A DNA stretch of 64,000 nucleotides, from contig NZ_MVAR01000001.1 in the NCBI RefSeq assembly GCF_001999325.1, positions 41,513 through 105,512 of the forward strand, given 5' to 3'. Each line of letters begins with the position of its first letter. Positions within the stretch are counted from its first letter, which is position 1. A program made the translations under genes and the position numbers. Positions 43,099 to 52,197 of this stretch are shown here, in pieces. A model generated the notes under the pieces. It was not told where the DNA came from. It did not search any database and saw nothing but the letters and a program-made list of their open reading frames with translations. This DNA is from Thioalkalivibrio versutus (lineage in GTDB: Bacteria; Pseudomonadota; Gammaproteobacteria; Ectothiorhodospirales; Ectothiorhodospiraceae).

Positions 43099-44338
43099 GG
43101 GCAGCCTCCGGGACCGGCTCGGCGCCGGGGACCCCGCCGGGGTGCAGGCGGAGAAACTCGCCCAGGTGCGCGAGATTGCGCGCCCAGTCATAGTCCGCCA
43201 GCACCCGGGTGCGCGCCGCGTGCCCGAGCGCCGGATCCGGTGCACGCAGATATCCGGAAACGGCCTGCAGAAACGCGCCCGGTTCGGCCTCGGCACGGAT
43301 CACCTCACGCCCAGCCATCGCGGTCAGGCCTTCCAGAGCCTGCGGGCTGGCCACGACCGGGCGCGCCAGGGCCATCGCCTCCAGGACCTTGTTCTGCACC
43401 CCACGGGCAATTCGCAGGGGTGCAATGACGACGGTCGCGTGCGCGATCCACGGTCGCACGTCGTCCACGAATCCGGTCACCGTGACACCGGGGCGATCCG
43501 CCAGCGCCATCACCTCCGGGGCCGGCCGGCTGCCAACGATGCAGAACTCCACACCGGGATGTTCGAGCCGCAGCGCAGGCAGGACGTGGTCGGCGAACCA
43601 GATCACGGCATCGACATTGGGCCAGTAATCCATCGCCCCCGAGAACACCACGGTGCGCACCCCCTCCGCATAGGGACCGGGTGCCGCAACCGCATCGGGC
43701 GAGAAGAAGGCGGCATCGACACCGTTGTTCAGGGCATGCACCCGGCCTGCCACTTCCGGTGCTTGCTCGCGAAAGGTGTCCGCCTCGGCCGGCGACACGA
43801 ACAGGCTGGCGTCACTGGCCTGCGCGACCTGTCGCTCGTATGCCAGCAGCCGCCGCCCTTCGCGCCGATATATGGCGCTCATGGGCCAGCGCCGCGTCGG
43901 CGCATACTGCGTCCACTTGTCGGAATCCACGTCCACGAAGTCGACCACCCGGGTCAGCCCGCCCCCCTCCGGCAGGTACTGGGCCATCGCCGAGGAAAAG
44001 GCCAGGGCTCGGGCGACCGGCTGCCTTGCCAGCGTTGCACGGACCCAGCGCGCCAGTTCCCGGTCGCGATACCACGGCACGCTGAGCGCCTCGCCACTCA
44101 GCAAGCCGCTCAGGGCGCGCAACTGGGCACGGCGGCGCGGCAATGGACGGGCACAGACACTGGCGCACAGCCCTTCGAGTTCGGGCAGGTAGGCAGCGTC
44201 GGCCGGGTCATCGATGAACGTGCCGAGATGCACGCGATAGTGCTGCGCCAGATAGCGCAGGATGTGGTGCGAGCGGATCTTGTCCCCCTTGTTGGGCGGC
44301 CACGGAATCCGGTGCACCAGATACAACAGATCATCCAT
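43088..44338 (-). CDS. Sugar transferase 1, PEP-CTERM/EpsH1 system-associated (GT4)
   Basis: A 416-residue GT-B protein beginning LLYLVHRIPWPPNKGDKIRS, then HHILRYLAQHYRVHLGTFID, which is characteristic of the XrtA-associated Stp1 family. The donor domain includes VVFSGAMDYWPNVDAVIWFA, FCIVGSRPAPEVMAL and APLRIARGVQNKVLEAMALA. It directly precedes and overlaps xrtA. It presumably adds a sugar to the undecaprenyl-linked unit. Confidence 0.94.
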   Translation of the reverse strand: MDDLLYLVHRIPWPPNKGDKIRSHHILRYLAQHYRVHLGTFIDDPADAAYLPELEGLCASVCARPLPRRRAQLRALSGLLSGEALSVPWYRDRELARWVRATLARQPVARALAFSSAMAQYLPEGGGLTRVVDFVDVDSDKWTQYAPTRRWPMSAIYRREGRRLLAYERQVAQASDASLFVSPAEADTFREQAPEVAGRVHALNNGVDAAFFSPDAVAAPGPYAEGVRTVVFSGAMDYWPNVDAVIWFADHVLPALRLEHPGVEFCIVGSRPAPEVMALADRPGVTVTGFVDDVRPWIAHATVVIAPLRIARGVQNKVLEAMALARPVVASPQALEGLTAMAGREVIRAEAEPGAFLQAVSGYLRAPDPALGHAARTRVLADYDWARNLAHLGEFLRLHPGGVPGAEPVPEAAHGR

Positions 44339-44388
44339 AAGGCTTGTTCACCACGAAGCTCGCGAAGGCACGAAGAAGGGCATTCAAA

Positions 44389-44676
44389 TCAAAGAACCAG
44401 GCGTTTGAGGCCATCGTTGAGGCGCACGCTGTTGAAATGGATCAACAGGGCTTGCGCGCTATTCGCGAGTTTCATGTACCTGAGGGTTTGGGCCTCGTGA
44501 ACCCGTTGCAGGTCATCCACACTTTTCAATTCCATCATCAGTCTGTCCTCGACCAGGATGTCGATACGGCATCCACAATCCAGCGTCTGCCCCTTGTAAG
44601 TGACGGGTATCGGAACCTGAGAGACGCAGGACAGGCCCGATTCCAGCATTTCGTGCACCCGGCAGTTCTCGTAAAC
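44389..44676 (-). pseudogene. GxxExxY-family protein, N-terminally truncated
   Basis: The readable part starts around VYENCRVHEMLESGL and continues VPIPVTYKGQTLDCGCRIDI, LVEDRLMMELKSVDDLQRVH, ALLIHFNSVRLNDGLKRLVL, which is the C-terminal two thirds of the GxxExxY (PDDEXK-like) family. The usual N-terminal ~35-45 residues with the GxxExxY signature are absent, and a stop codon lies about five codons upstream in frame. It fills most of the 406-bp gap between the FemAB gene and sugar transferase 1. A CACGAAG-type repeat sits at its 3' side near 44351-44377. Confidence 0.75.
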
Positions 44677-44744
44677 CGACCTTCGTGGTCAATCCGCCCT
44701 TGACCTGCTCAGTGTTCTCTTTGGCCCTGTGGTGAAAAGGCCCT

Positions 44745-45812
44745 TCAGCCGAGGGAGCGGGAGATCTTGGGGCCCAGCCAGTTGGCCACGGGCAGCGGCA
44801 GGCGCTGCCAAGCGGCGATGAAGTAGCGGTACTTCGGGTTGAGGGGATTGACGTCCGGCATCTCGCGGGCACGCACCAGGTCGTATTCGTAGTACAACGG
44901 CTGCGGCTCGAAGCCCCAGTTCTTCTTGAAGCTGAAGGACCCGGTATCGCGCTTGCTGCGGCCGAAATCGAATACCCGGTAGCCCGCCTCGCAGGCACGA
45001 CGCATCAGTTCCCAATAGAGGAAGTCGTAGCCCGCCACTTCGCGGGCTCGCGGGGTTCCCGCGCCGTAGTAGGGCAGCACCTCGTTGCGGAACCAGAAGC
45101 TGACCACGCTGGCGATCGCTTCGCCCTCATGCGTCACCGTCAGCACGTCGCAATCATCACCGAACACGTCGAGCAATTTGCGGAAGTAATTCGGGCCGAA
45201 GACCGGGGTCCCCATGCGCCGGACATTGGCCGCGTAAATCGGGTAGAAGCGGTCGATGTCATGTTCGACCTCGCTGACTAGGCCCGCCTTGATGCCCTTG
45301 CGCACCATGCGCCGCTGTTTGCGCGGGATCGCATTCATGTTCGCGTCGACATCCGGATCCAGAAGGCGGCGGAAGGTGAAGTAGAGCTCGCTCTTGGTCG
45401 GCCAGTCCGGGTGCCTCGGTTCGCGCTGGCGATACTCGAGATAATCGACATTCAGGCGGCGGGCGAGCTCCTGTGCTCGGGCATCCAGCGCCGCAGCCGC
45501 GCCGTCGGTGACTGCGGCCACACCACCGTAGACACAGAACGGCAGCGATGACAGCGAGTCCCCAAACAGACGGGAACGGATACGGGCCAGCGGCAGCACG
45601 CCCTGTATGGCGCCATCCACCTCGGCATAGAGGAAGTGCGTCTCGTGTCCGAACGCCTCGCGCAAAACGGTCGACCAGCCTGCGCGGTGGAAGAAGGTGG
45701 CCTGCGGACAGTTCTCCACGAACGCATCCCAGCGCGCATGGTCGGCCGCACACAGCTTCCGGACCTGCAGGGCACCGGTACCGCTGGCACGTTGATCAGG
45801 CGGTTCGTACAT
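44745..45812 (-). CDS. FemAB family protein, PEP-CTERM system-associated
   Basis: A 355-residue double-GNAT-like protein: ARWDAFVENCPQATFFHRAG near the N-terminus, AIPRKQRRMVRKGIKAGL, RRMGTPVFGPNYFRKLLDVF, VVSFWFRNEVLPYYGAGTPR and VFDFGRSKRDTGSFSFKKNW. These match the XrtA-associated FemAB family, thought to transfer an amino-acyl or acyl group to the polysaccharide. It overlaps the deacetylase gene upstream by 17 bp, consistent with deacetylation followed by acylation. Confidence 0.94.
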   Translation of the reverse strand: MYEPPDQRASGTGALQVRKLCAADHARWDAFVENCPQATFFHRAGWSTVLREAFGHETHFLYAEVDGAIQGVLPLARIRSRLFGDSLSSLPFCVYGGVAAVTDGAAAALDARAQELARRLNVDYLEYRQREPRHPDWPTKSELYFTFRRLLDPDVDANMNAIPRKQRRMVRKGIKAGLVSEVEHDIDRFYPIYAANVRRMGTPVFGPNYFRKLLDVFGDDCDVLTVTHEGEAIASVVSFWFRNEVLPYYGAGTPRAREVAGYDFLYWELMRRACEAGYRVFDFGRSKRDTGSFSFKKNWGFEPQPLYYEYDLVRAREMPDVNPLNPKYRYFIAAWQRLPLPVANWLGPKISRSLG

Positions 45813-46701
45813 TGTCTTCCCCTGTCACTCTTGCATGGTCCCCGGGTGCCGCCAGTTCCGCGGCAAACACGCGGTCCATGCGATCCCAGCGAAAGTCCTG
45901 CAGAAGACGCTTCAGACGCGACTCCATCCGGTGCAGGTTCACGTAGTGCCGGAAACGGCTCCGCGCCCCGAGCCCGGACACCCGCGGCTGATCGGGATCG
46001 ATCTCCCAGGGGTGGAAGTAGAAAACCGCCGGCATCCCGTCCAGTGCCCCGATACGCCGAAGGGCCCCGCGCGACATCACATAAGGCAGCAACCGGAAAT
46101 AGCCGCCACCGGCCGCCGGGAGGTTGCGCCCGCCCATGCGGAGGGTCGCCGGGGGCAGCTCCAGGACCCCGGCAGGCATCGGGCGATGCGGGTGTCGCGG
46201 GGCCTTCGGCATACCGTAGTGATCGTGATGCACCGGGTAGATACTCGAGCTGTACTCCAGCCCCGCCTCGCGCAGCACCTCCAGCGCCCAGAGATTGCCC
46301 TCGCCGATCGAGAAGCTGGGCGCGCGATAGCCGCGGACCGGGGCTCCGGAGAGGTCTTCGAGGATGCGCTGGGCGCGCTCGATATCGGCGCGGAAGGCGG
46401 CGGGCGCCAGATCCGTGACCCGCTCGTGGCCGTAGCCGTGACTCGCCAGCTCATGGCCGGCGTCGACGATGCGGCGGATCGCGTGCGGGTAACGCTCGGC
46501 GATCCAGCCGAGGGTGAAGAAGGTCGCCTGCGCGCCGCTCTGATCGAACAGCTGGAGGATGCGATCAAGGTTGCGCTCGATGCGGCATTCGCGGGTGTCC
46601 CAGGTATCGCGCGGGATGCGCGGGGCCAGTGCCGAGACCTGGAAGTAATCCTCCACATCGACGGTCAGGGCGTTGGGCCGATCGGCACTTTGCGTCTGCA
46701 T
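45796..46701 (-). CDS. XrtA system polysaccharide deacetylase (with DUF3473 domain)
   Basis: A 301-residue NodB-like deacetylase starting NALTVDVEDYFQVSALAPR (metal residues D15 and D18), then ATFFTLGWIAERYP, HELASHGYGHERV, GYRAPSFSIGEGN, and the C-terminal DUF3473 block FYFHPWEIDPDQPRVSG and RFRHYVNLHRMESRL. The pair of domains defines the XrtA-linked deacetylase family. No signal peptide is present, so it acts in the cytoplasm or is otherwise exported. Confidence 0.95.
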   Translation of the reverse strand: MQTQSADRPNALTVDVEDYFQVSALAPRIPRDTWDTRECRIERNLDRILQLFDQSGAQATFFTLGWIAERYPHAIRRIVDAGHELASHGYGHERVTDLAPAAFRADIERAQRILEDLSGAPVRGYRAPSFSIGEGNLWALEVLREAGLEYSSSIYPVHHDHYGMPKAPRHPHRPMPAGVLELPPATLRMGGRNLPAAGGGYFRLLPYVMSRGALRRIGALDGMPAVFYFHPWEIDPDQPRVSGLGARSRFRHYVNLHRMESRLKRLLQDFRWDRMDRVFAAELAAPGDHARVTGEDNVRTA

Positions 46702-46716
46702 GTCAGGCCTCGGCCG

Positions 46717-47796
46717 CTACGACTGCGCGGCACTGGAAACGGGCGCCAGCGCCTCCGTTTCGTAGCCCTCGTCGCGCACGATCTTCAGCACCTCCTGGGT
46801 CGCCCGGAAGTTGACCAGGAGATTGCGCTCGATCCGCTGCAGGCGTTCCTCCAGTGCCTCGATATCCTGTTCGATCCGCAGCATGGAGACCTGGCTGGCC
46901 ACCAGGCGATCATCCAGGCCGTCCGCCCCCGACCCGGCTTCGGGGCGTACCGTGGCAGCCGGCCCCTCATCCAGCAGGACCCCTTCCAGGTCTTCCTCGA
47001 TCTCGTCGATCACCTGCTGCGCCCGCGCGGCATCCAGGTCGGTACATTCCTCCAGGTACCCCATCAGCAGCAGGCGGTCACAGAAGGTGTTTACCTTGCG
47101 CGGGATGCCGCTGGTGTAGTCGTGGATGCGCGCCCAGATGTCGTCGTCGAAATGCGGCCGCTCGTCCCAGCCGACCCGGGCGAGCCGGTGCTCGACGTAG
47201 GCCCGGGTATCGTCTGCGTCCATCGGCCCCAGGTGGTAGGTCGCGATCACCCGCTGGCGCAGCTGCTGCATGTCCTCGCTCCGCAACAGGCGCCGGAATT
47301 CCGGCTGCCCGAGCAGGAAGCTCTGCAGCAGCGGCCCGTCCTCGCCCTGGAAATTGGAGAGCATGCGCAGCTCCTCCACGGCATCGGGGCCCAGGTTCTG
47401 CGCCTCGTCGACCACCAGAAGGGCGCGCTGGCCACGCGCCCGGGTATCGCGCAGGAAGGTCTCCAGACGGCGCAGCTGGCCGGCCTTGTGACTGGGGGCA
47501 TCGTCCAGCCCGAACGCGAGACAGACCGAACGCAGCAAGTCTTCTGCATCCAGCTGGGTGCTGACCAACTGCGCCGCCACCAGAGGCTTGTCACTCAGGG
47601 TCTCGAACAGACTGCGCACCAACGTCGTCTTGCCGGCCCCGACCTCGCCGGTAATAACGATGAAGCCCTCCTCCAGCTGCACGCCGTATTCGAGATACGC
47701 CATCGCCCGACTATGGCCCTTGCTGGCATAGAAAAAACGCGGATCGGGGCTCAGGGCAAAGGGCCGACCGGTGAAGCCGTAGAATTCTTCGTACAT
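46717..47796 (-). CDS. XrtA/PEP-CTERM system-associated AAA ATPase (ExeA-like)
   Basis: A 359-residue ATPase: MYEEFYGFTGRPFALSPDPR is the ExeA-like start, Walker A is at residues 50-58 (GEVGAGKTT), Walker B in ALLVVDEAQNLG, and GIPRKVNTFCDRLLLMGYL is the sensor region. A C-terminal coiled-coil-like stretch (RIEQDIEALEERLQRIERNL) follows. The putative secretion ATPase is a fixed component of XrtA loci, probably energising assembly or export. It is 3 bp from the outer-membrane protein gene. Confidence 0.94.
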   Translation of the reverse strand: MYEEFYGFTGRPFALSPDPRFFYASKGHSRAMAYLEYGVQLEEGFIVITGEVGAGKTTLVRSLFETLSDKPLVAAQLVSTQLDAEDLLRSVCLAFGLDDAPSHKAGQLRRLETFLRDTRARGQRALLVVDEAQNLGPDAVEELRMLSNFQGEDGPLLQSFLLGQPEFRRLLRSEDMQQLRQRVIATYHLGPMDADDTRAYVEHRLARVGWDERPHFDDDIWARIHDYTSGIPRKVNTFCDRLLLMGYLEECTDLDAARAQQVIDEIEEDLEGVLLDEGPAATVRPEAGSGADGLDDRLVASQVSMLRIEQDIEALEERLQRIERNLLVNFRATQEVLKIVRDEGYETEALAPVSSAAQS

Positions 47797-47799
47797 GCC

Positions 47800-49323
47800 T
47801 CAGAACTCCTTGGTCAGCGTGCCGATGATCGCGTTCTCGCGATACTCGTTGTCCGCGCTGTTCGACTCCCGACGCTGGTGCCGGACGGCCAGGCTCGCGG
47901 TGGTGTCCGGGGCCAGCTGACGGCTGACACTGGCACGCAGGTACCAGAGGTCGTCCTCGCGATCGCTGTCGGTAAAATCGGTCTGGGTGACGCCAGCGCT
48001 CACCAGGGACGTCGTACGCGGGCCATACCGCCATTGCCAGAAGGCATTGGCCCCGCGCTGGATCCGGTTGTCCTCGAACAGGCCGACATTGGTCTGGGTC
48101 TCGGATTCACGCTCGGTCTGCACCAGATTGATCCCGAATACACTGCGGCCGGTGTCATAGCTCCAGCCCGCACGCCAGCTACGAGTAAAGTAGAAGCCTT
48201 CAACGAAGGCCTCGTCGCCCAGCTGCGGATTGAGGGCGAACAGGAAGATCTCCTCCAGGGTGTAGTTCTCCAGCAACTCGTCGATGGTCATGAACTGCGC
48301 ATCCTCCGCCAGCTGGGCAAAGGGGCCCTCACGCCGCTGCCGGGTCGAGCTCACCCCCTCGTCGTAGCTGAGGCGGTAGGTCGAGCGGCGACTGCGATGA
48401 TTCACGGACAGCGCGCGGTTCTTGCCGAAATAGCGCTCGCCGTAACGCGCCTCGATATTGGTGACCCGGGTCGGGGCCCAGCCTGCGCCGACCTGCCAGA
48501 AACTGCCGTCATCGTCTTCGCGGGTCGTCGCGTAATCATTGAAGTCCTCGCCCACCACGCCGAACAGCCGCAGGGACCGCCCGAAACGATAGCCGAGCGT
48601 CCCGCTGACCTGCCCGAACTCGCCCTCCAGGCCATTGTCGAAGCGCTCCTCCTCGTAGAACCCGGCGACCTGCCAGAACGGGCGGTTGAAGGCAGCCCCG
48701 CTATTGAGGACGTACTCGCCCCGGTGGTAGTCGCTGTCCTGGCGATTGCTCTGGTGGTTCAGGGTCGCGCCATAGGTATAGCGGACCTCCTGCGTGGCGA
48801 AACTGCCGTAACGGGTCCGCAGCATCGGCGAAACGCTGTAGGAGGTGGTCTCCTGCAGGTTTCCGCGCGGGGTACTGCCACCGATGCCGACCGGGTCGAG
48901 AATCGATGCCACCTGCTCGGTACGCGAGGCCCCGGCATTGACAAAGAAGGTGTCGTCCACCAGCTCCCAGTTGCTGCGCCCGCGCAGGGCGTGCGTCGTG
49001 CGCCCCTGGCGCGAGTCGTCGAGATAAAAGCGCGAGTTCAGGCGGTAATCGATACGGGTATCGCTGCGGGCGCCTTCCCCGCGCAGCGTAAATCCGGGGC
49101 TGACGGTACCGATCAGGTCCGCTTCCTCCTGGCCTCGCGGGGCCAGACGGGCGTTGTCGGTGACCTCGGCCGACACCGTGACCCGCGGGGTCAATGTCCA
49201 CTCGACGGCCAGCGCACTTGCGGGCGATGCCAGCGCGACCACCGCCGTGCCGACCAGCCACCAGCGGGCCGGCAACTGCCGCCCCGTGCGCGGGAAGCTA
49301 GCGGGCCGAGGTGTCGGCGACAT
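47800..49323 (-). CDS. PEP-CTERM system-associated outer-membrane beta-barrel protein
   Basis: About 507 residues. A signal peptide (WWLVGTAVVALASPASALA) leads into many amphipathic beta strands and turns (DTRIDYRLNSRFYLDDSRQG; RSLRLFGVVGEDFNDYATTR), ending in a C-terminal aromatic residue (IIGTLTKEF), as expected for an outer-membrane barrel. It matches the exosortase-associated TIGR03016-type family. It is presumably part of the export channel or matrix assembly. ATG 49323 (MSPTPRPASFPR) is preferred; it overlaps the kinase gene by 26 bp. Confidence 0.9.
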   Translation of the reverse strand: MSPTPRPASFPRTGRQLPARWWLVGTAVVALASPASALAVEWTLTPRVTVSAEVTDNARLAPRGQEEADLIGTVSPGFTLRGEGARSDTRIDYRLNSRFYLDDSRQGRTTHALRGRSNWELVDDTFFVNAGASRTEQVASILDPVGIGGSTPRGNLQETTSYSVSPMLRTRYGSFATQEVRYTYGATLNHQSNRQDSDYHRGEYVLNSGAAFNRPFWQVAGFYEEERFDNGLEGEFGQVSGTLGYRFGRSLRLFGVVGEDFNDYATTREDDDGSFWQVGAGWAPTRVTNIEARYGERYFGKNRALSVNHRSRRSTYRLSYDEGVSSTRQRREGPFAQLAEDAQFMTIDELLENYTLEEIFLFALNPQLGDEAFVEGFYFTRSWRAGWSYDTGRSVFGINLVQTERESETQTNVGLFEDNRIQRGANAFWQWRYGPRTTSLVSAGVTQTDFTDSDREDDLWYLRASVSRQLAPDTTASLAVRHQRRESNSADNEYRENAIIGTLTKEF

Positions 49324-50194
49324 GATCACGCTCGATGCCATAGTAGCTACCCCCGTAATATTGACCGCCGATGCCGATACCGGGCGTCGCGCGGTTGAGG
49401 GAGGTGAGCACGACGCCGCAGGAATCCAGCTGATGCATGGCTCGCTCCACCGTGCTCGCCGGGGTGCGATCGGCCTCCACTACCATCACGACCTGCCCCA
49501 TGTGCGTCGCCAGGACGCCCGGCTCGCTGGTGGCCAGCAGGGGCGGGGAGTCGAACAGGATGATGCGATCCTCGTACCGGTCATGCAGGTCATCGACCAG
49601 ATCCCGCATCACGTCGCTCGCCAGGATCTCGGTCGAGCGTCCGTGGGGGCGGCCTGCCGGCAAAACGGTCAGGTTTTCCACGTTGGTTCGCAGCAGGACA
49701 TCGGGGATCTGGATGTCGGGTTCGCTGAGGACATCCATGAGCCCGAGATCAGCGTGAAACCCAAGTGTGCGGGGGATAGCCGGTCGTGATACATCGGCAT
49801 CCACCAGCAGCACGGTGCGCTCCAGCTCCATCGCCATGCTCAGGGCCAGATTCACGCTGGTGAACGTCTTGCCTTCCCCCGGCAGGGAGCTAGTGATCAT
49901 GATCAGCCGGCCCTTGGGCACACGCATCGCGGCATGACGCCCGAATGCATTGTTCAGCAGGGGGCGTTTCATCATGCGGAACTCTTCCGCCACGCTGGAA
50001 CGCTGATCCCCCGGAACGATGAGTCCCTGCTTGCGCAGCCAGGCAAAATCGATGCTGACTTCCTGCGACACCGGCTCTCGCCAGCGTTCGGGCTCGCGCG
50101 CGGCGGCTTCGGGGGCGGCCGCCTGTTCGGCCGTTTCTTCAGGGACCGGCTGACGCGCCCGGTTCTTGTCCAGTGCCTTCTCGATAATGCTCAT
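49298..50194 (-). CDS. XrtA-associated tyrosine autokinase (CpsD/BY-kinase)
   Basis: A 298-residue BY-kinase: MSIIEKALDKNRARQ is the typical N-terminus, Walker A-like SSLPGEGKTFTSVNLALSM, Walker A' TVLLVDADVSRPAI and Walker B DRIILFDSPPLL. A short tyrosine cluster (GQYYGGSYYGIER) near the C-terminus is the likely autophosphorylation site. With the chain-length protein it controls polymer length and export. The region upstream to the ATG holds a 115-bp spacer after the chain-length gene. Confidence 0.94.
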   Translation of the reverse strand: MSIIEKALDKNRARQPVPEETAEQAAAPEAAAREPERWREPVSQEVSIDFAWLRKQGLIVPGDQRSSVAEEFRMMKRPLLNNAFGRHAAMRVPKGRLIMITSSLPGEGKTFTSVNLALSMAMELERTVLLVDADVSRPAIPRTLGFHADLGLMDVLSEPDIQIPDVLLRTNVENLTVLPAGRPHGRSTEILASDVMRDLVDDLHDRYEDRIILFDSPPLLATSEPGVLATHMGQVVMVVEADRTPASTVERAMHQLDSCGVVLTSLNRATPGIGIGGQYYGGSYYGIERDHVADTSAR

Positions 50195-50309
50195 TATGCT
50201 GTCAGCCCCTTGCCGGCAACCGACTCCGTCGAGTCGGCCGGTTCCCTGAAAGATAGTCGGCACGCCACCGAATTGCCGGGGCATCCCATCCCGCACCTGC
50301 GCGGTTCCG

Positions 50310-51830
50310 TCATCGCAACAGCCCCAGGAGATCGTCCAGAAGGGCTTCCGATCCGGTCGCGTAAAGTCCCATAACCACGGCATATACCAGCACCAGCGTC
50401 CCCAATGCGGCGGTGAACACCATCAGCTCGGACAACCGGCGATGGCGGCTCATCGGCGTACGCACCCGCGAGACACTGCCCAGAACCGGGCGGCCGGTGA
50501 CCGCCGCCAGCTGCTGGCTGCTACTGATCGTTCGGCGCAGCTGCGACAGCAGGAACGCAAAGCCGGTGCCCGCACCCAGACCGACCAGGAGTACGGCCGT
50601 GGCCAGCATGGGTCGATCCGGCGAGGCCGGCGCTGTGGGCTGACGCGGCGGCTCGAGCACACGGAAGTCGACCGCGTCGGTCTGGCTTTCGACGGCCCCC
50701 GACATCACCGCCTGCTCGCGGCGATCCTGCAACTGGCGATAGGAGTTGCGCATGACGTCGTAATTGCGGGTCAGGGAGGTCAGCTCGGACTCCACCGCCG
50801 GTGCGCGATCCACGTCGCCCTCCAGCCGCGCAACCCGGTCCTCGAATTCGGCGATCCGGGTCGTCAGTGACGCGATCTCGCTTTCGGTTTCGCTGATGGC
50901 ATTTTGCAGTACCTCGTTACCGCTGCCCGGGCGCTGGATCGCCTGCGGGTTCTGCGTCTCTTGTTCACGACGCGCCTCCAGCTCCTCCAGAATGCGCCGT
51001 GACGAGACCAAATCCGGGTGCTCGTCGGTGTAGTGCAGACGCATCGAATCGATGCTTTGCTGCAGGTCGCTGATACGCCGATCCAGCTCCGCGTTCTCGT
51101 AACTCCCCGGTCCGCTTCCGGCTCGCCGCACGAGGGTTTGCAACCGGCTCTGCGCCTCCCGCTTTTGCAAGCGTGCTTGCTGCAGCTGGTCACGGGTGCG
51201 CTCCAGACGCGAGTAAAAGTTTCCGTCGCCGCTGAGGAAGCGCGCATTGTCGCGCTTGAACTGCTCGATCTTGGCCTCCTTCTCCTGCAGCTGCTGCTCG
51301 TAGTTATCGAGCTGGCGCTCGATGAACTGCTGCGAGGTGGTGAGATCGAGGCGCGAGTCGCCCATGCCGCGAGCCATGAACAGATCGACCGTCTCACGAA
51401 CCACGCGATAGGCCACCTCGGGGTTTCCGTGACGGAAACTCACGCTGTAGATGTTGTCGCGCTCGCCGACGTCCAGCGTCAGCCGTGCGCGCAGCAACGC
51501 GACCTGGGCATCCAGGTTGGAGTTGCCGGTCAGAACGTCGAGATCGCTCTCGCGGGCGATCTCCTCGAGGTTGTCACGGCTGAACAGGGTACGAGTGATC
51601 ATGCGCAGGCGCTGCTCGGTGTTCGGCCGCACCGTCATCCCGCGCAGCAGCGGATCCAGCACCGACTGGGTATTCACATAGACCCGGGCATCTGCCTGAT
51701 AGGTATCGGGCAGGTTGTGGGCGTAGGCCCAGCCGCCCAGACAGACCAGCCATGCAATGGGCAGGATCCACCAGCGCTTGCGCCAAGTGGAGCGAACATG
51801 CTGCCAGAGCTCTTGAACGATCTTTTCCAT
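50310..51830 (-). CDS. XrtA system polysaccharide chain-length determinant (Wzz/GumC-like)
   Basis: A 506-residue protein with an N-terminal transmembrane helix (WWILPIAWLVCLGGWAYAH, about 20-38), a Wzz domain (RVYVNTQSVLDPLLRGM), long coiled coils between about 170 and 350 (NYEQQLQEKEAKIEQFKRDN; TESEIASLTTRIAEFEDRVA), the proline-rich RVLEPPRQPTAPASPDRPML, and a second helix (TAVLLVGLGAGTGFAFLL) followed by a further C-terminal helix. It is the first gene of the minus-strand XrtA operon; a Wza-type export gene that often precedes it is not present here. Confidence 0.94.
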   Translation of the reverse strand: MEKIVQELWQHVRSTWRKRWWILPIAWLVCLGGWAYAHNLPDTYQADARVYVNTQSVLDPLLRGMTVRPNTEQRLRMITRTLFSRDNLEEIARESDLDVLTGNSNLDAQVALLRARLTLDVGERDNIYSVSFRHGNPEVAYRVVRETVDLFMARGMGDSRLDLTTSQQFIERQLDNYEQQLQEKEAKIEQFKRDNARFLSGDGNFYSRLERTRDQLQQARLQKREAQSRLQTLVRRAGSGPGSYENAELDRRISDLQQSIDSMRLHYTDEHPDLVSSRRILEELEARREQETQNPQAIQRPGSGNEVLQNAISETESEIASLTTRIAEFEDRVARLEGDVDRAPAVESELTSLTRNYDVMRNSYRQLQDRREQAVMSGAVESQTDAVDFRVLEPPRQPTAPASPDRPMLATAVLLVGLGAGTGFAFLLSQLRRTISSSQQLAAVTGRPVLGSVSRVRTPMSRHRRLSELMVFTAALGTLVLVYAVVMGLYATGSEALLDDLLGLLR

Positions 51831-52003
51831 ACAACCCAGCTTCCCGCCGACCGCACCGGCGCCTGGTAGCGCTCGCGGGCCGATCTGCTAACAAATACCT
51901 GCCCCCCCGGACGCGTCTGCCTTGCGCCGGGACCCCCCGGGCTCGACACCGGCGTGCCGGTGAGGCCGGGTTGGGAGAAATCCCAGGTTCATTGAAGTGG
52001 GTT

Positions 52004-52021
52004 TGCCAGGAACTGTCCACA
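52004..52021 (-). promoter_or_regulatory. Weak sigma-54-like site facing the EPS operon
   Basis: On the minus strand, TGGACAGTTCCTGGCAAA has the GG-N10-GC spacing of a -24/-12 promoter, but the -12 box is TGGCA rather than TTGCW. It lies about 175 bp upstream of the chain-length gene start. This is a candidate only. Confidence 0.3.
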
Positions 52022-52116
52022 GATGTCGGGATTGTTTACAGCTGGCGAACTGACGGGCAAATCACGGCGCAGGGGGCTCGCGCGAGGATGAGCGAATCCC
52101 TGTCATTTCTGTGCAC

Positions 52117-52132
52117 TGGTACAGAGTTTGCT
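52117..52132 (+). promoter_or_regulatory. Sigma-54-like promoter of the PilZ/acyltransferase operon
   Basis: TGGTACAGAGTTTGCT fits the -24/-12 consensus TGGCAC-N5-TTGCW, with GG at 52118-52119, exactly 10 bases, then GC at 52130-52131. The ATG of the PilZ gene is 66 bp downstream, leaving a normal leader. The PEP-CTERM genes carry sites of the same class. Confidence 0.6.
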
Positions 52133-52197
52133 GCTGCACACACAGGGTAGAGTTTCACAACTGCAGCGGCCCCTGCACCGACCATCAAGGATCGCTG

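Larger units (their letters stand above)
51831..52197. other. Divergent control region between the EPS operon and the PilZ operon
   Basis: 367 bp between two divergent operons. It contains a hairpin CACCGG-CGTG-CCGGTG (51948-51963), a GC-rich run near 51901-51945, an A/T-richer patch with TTTACA at 52034-52039, a good sigma-54-like site facing PilZ and a weak one facing the EPS operon. A 29-codon upstream extension of the PilZ ORF into this region is not protein-like. Confidence 0.5.

Noticed and set aside
45835..49398. Very long plus-strand ORF (1187 codons)
   Set aside because: It is antisense to four well-recognised XrtA genes; the length is a by-product of high G+C.
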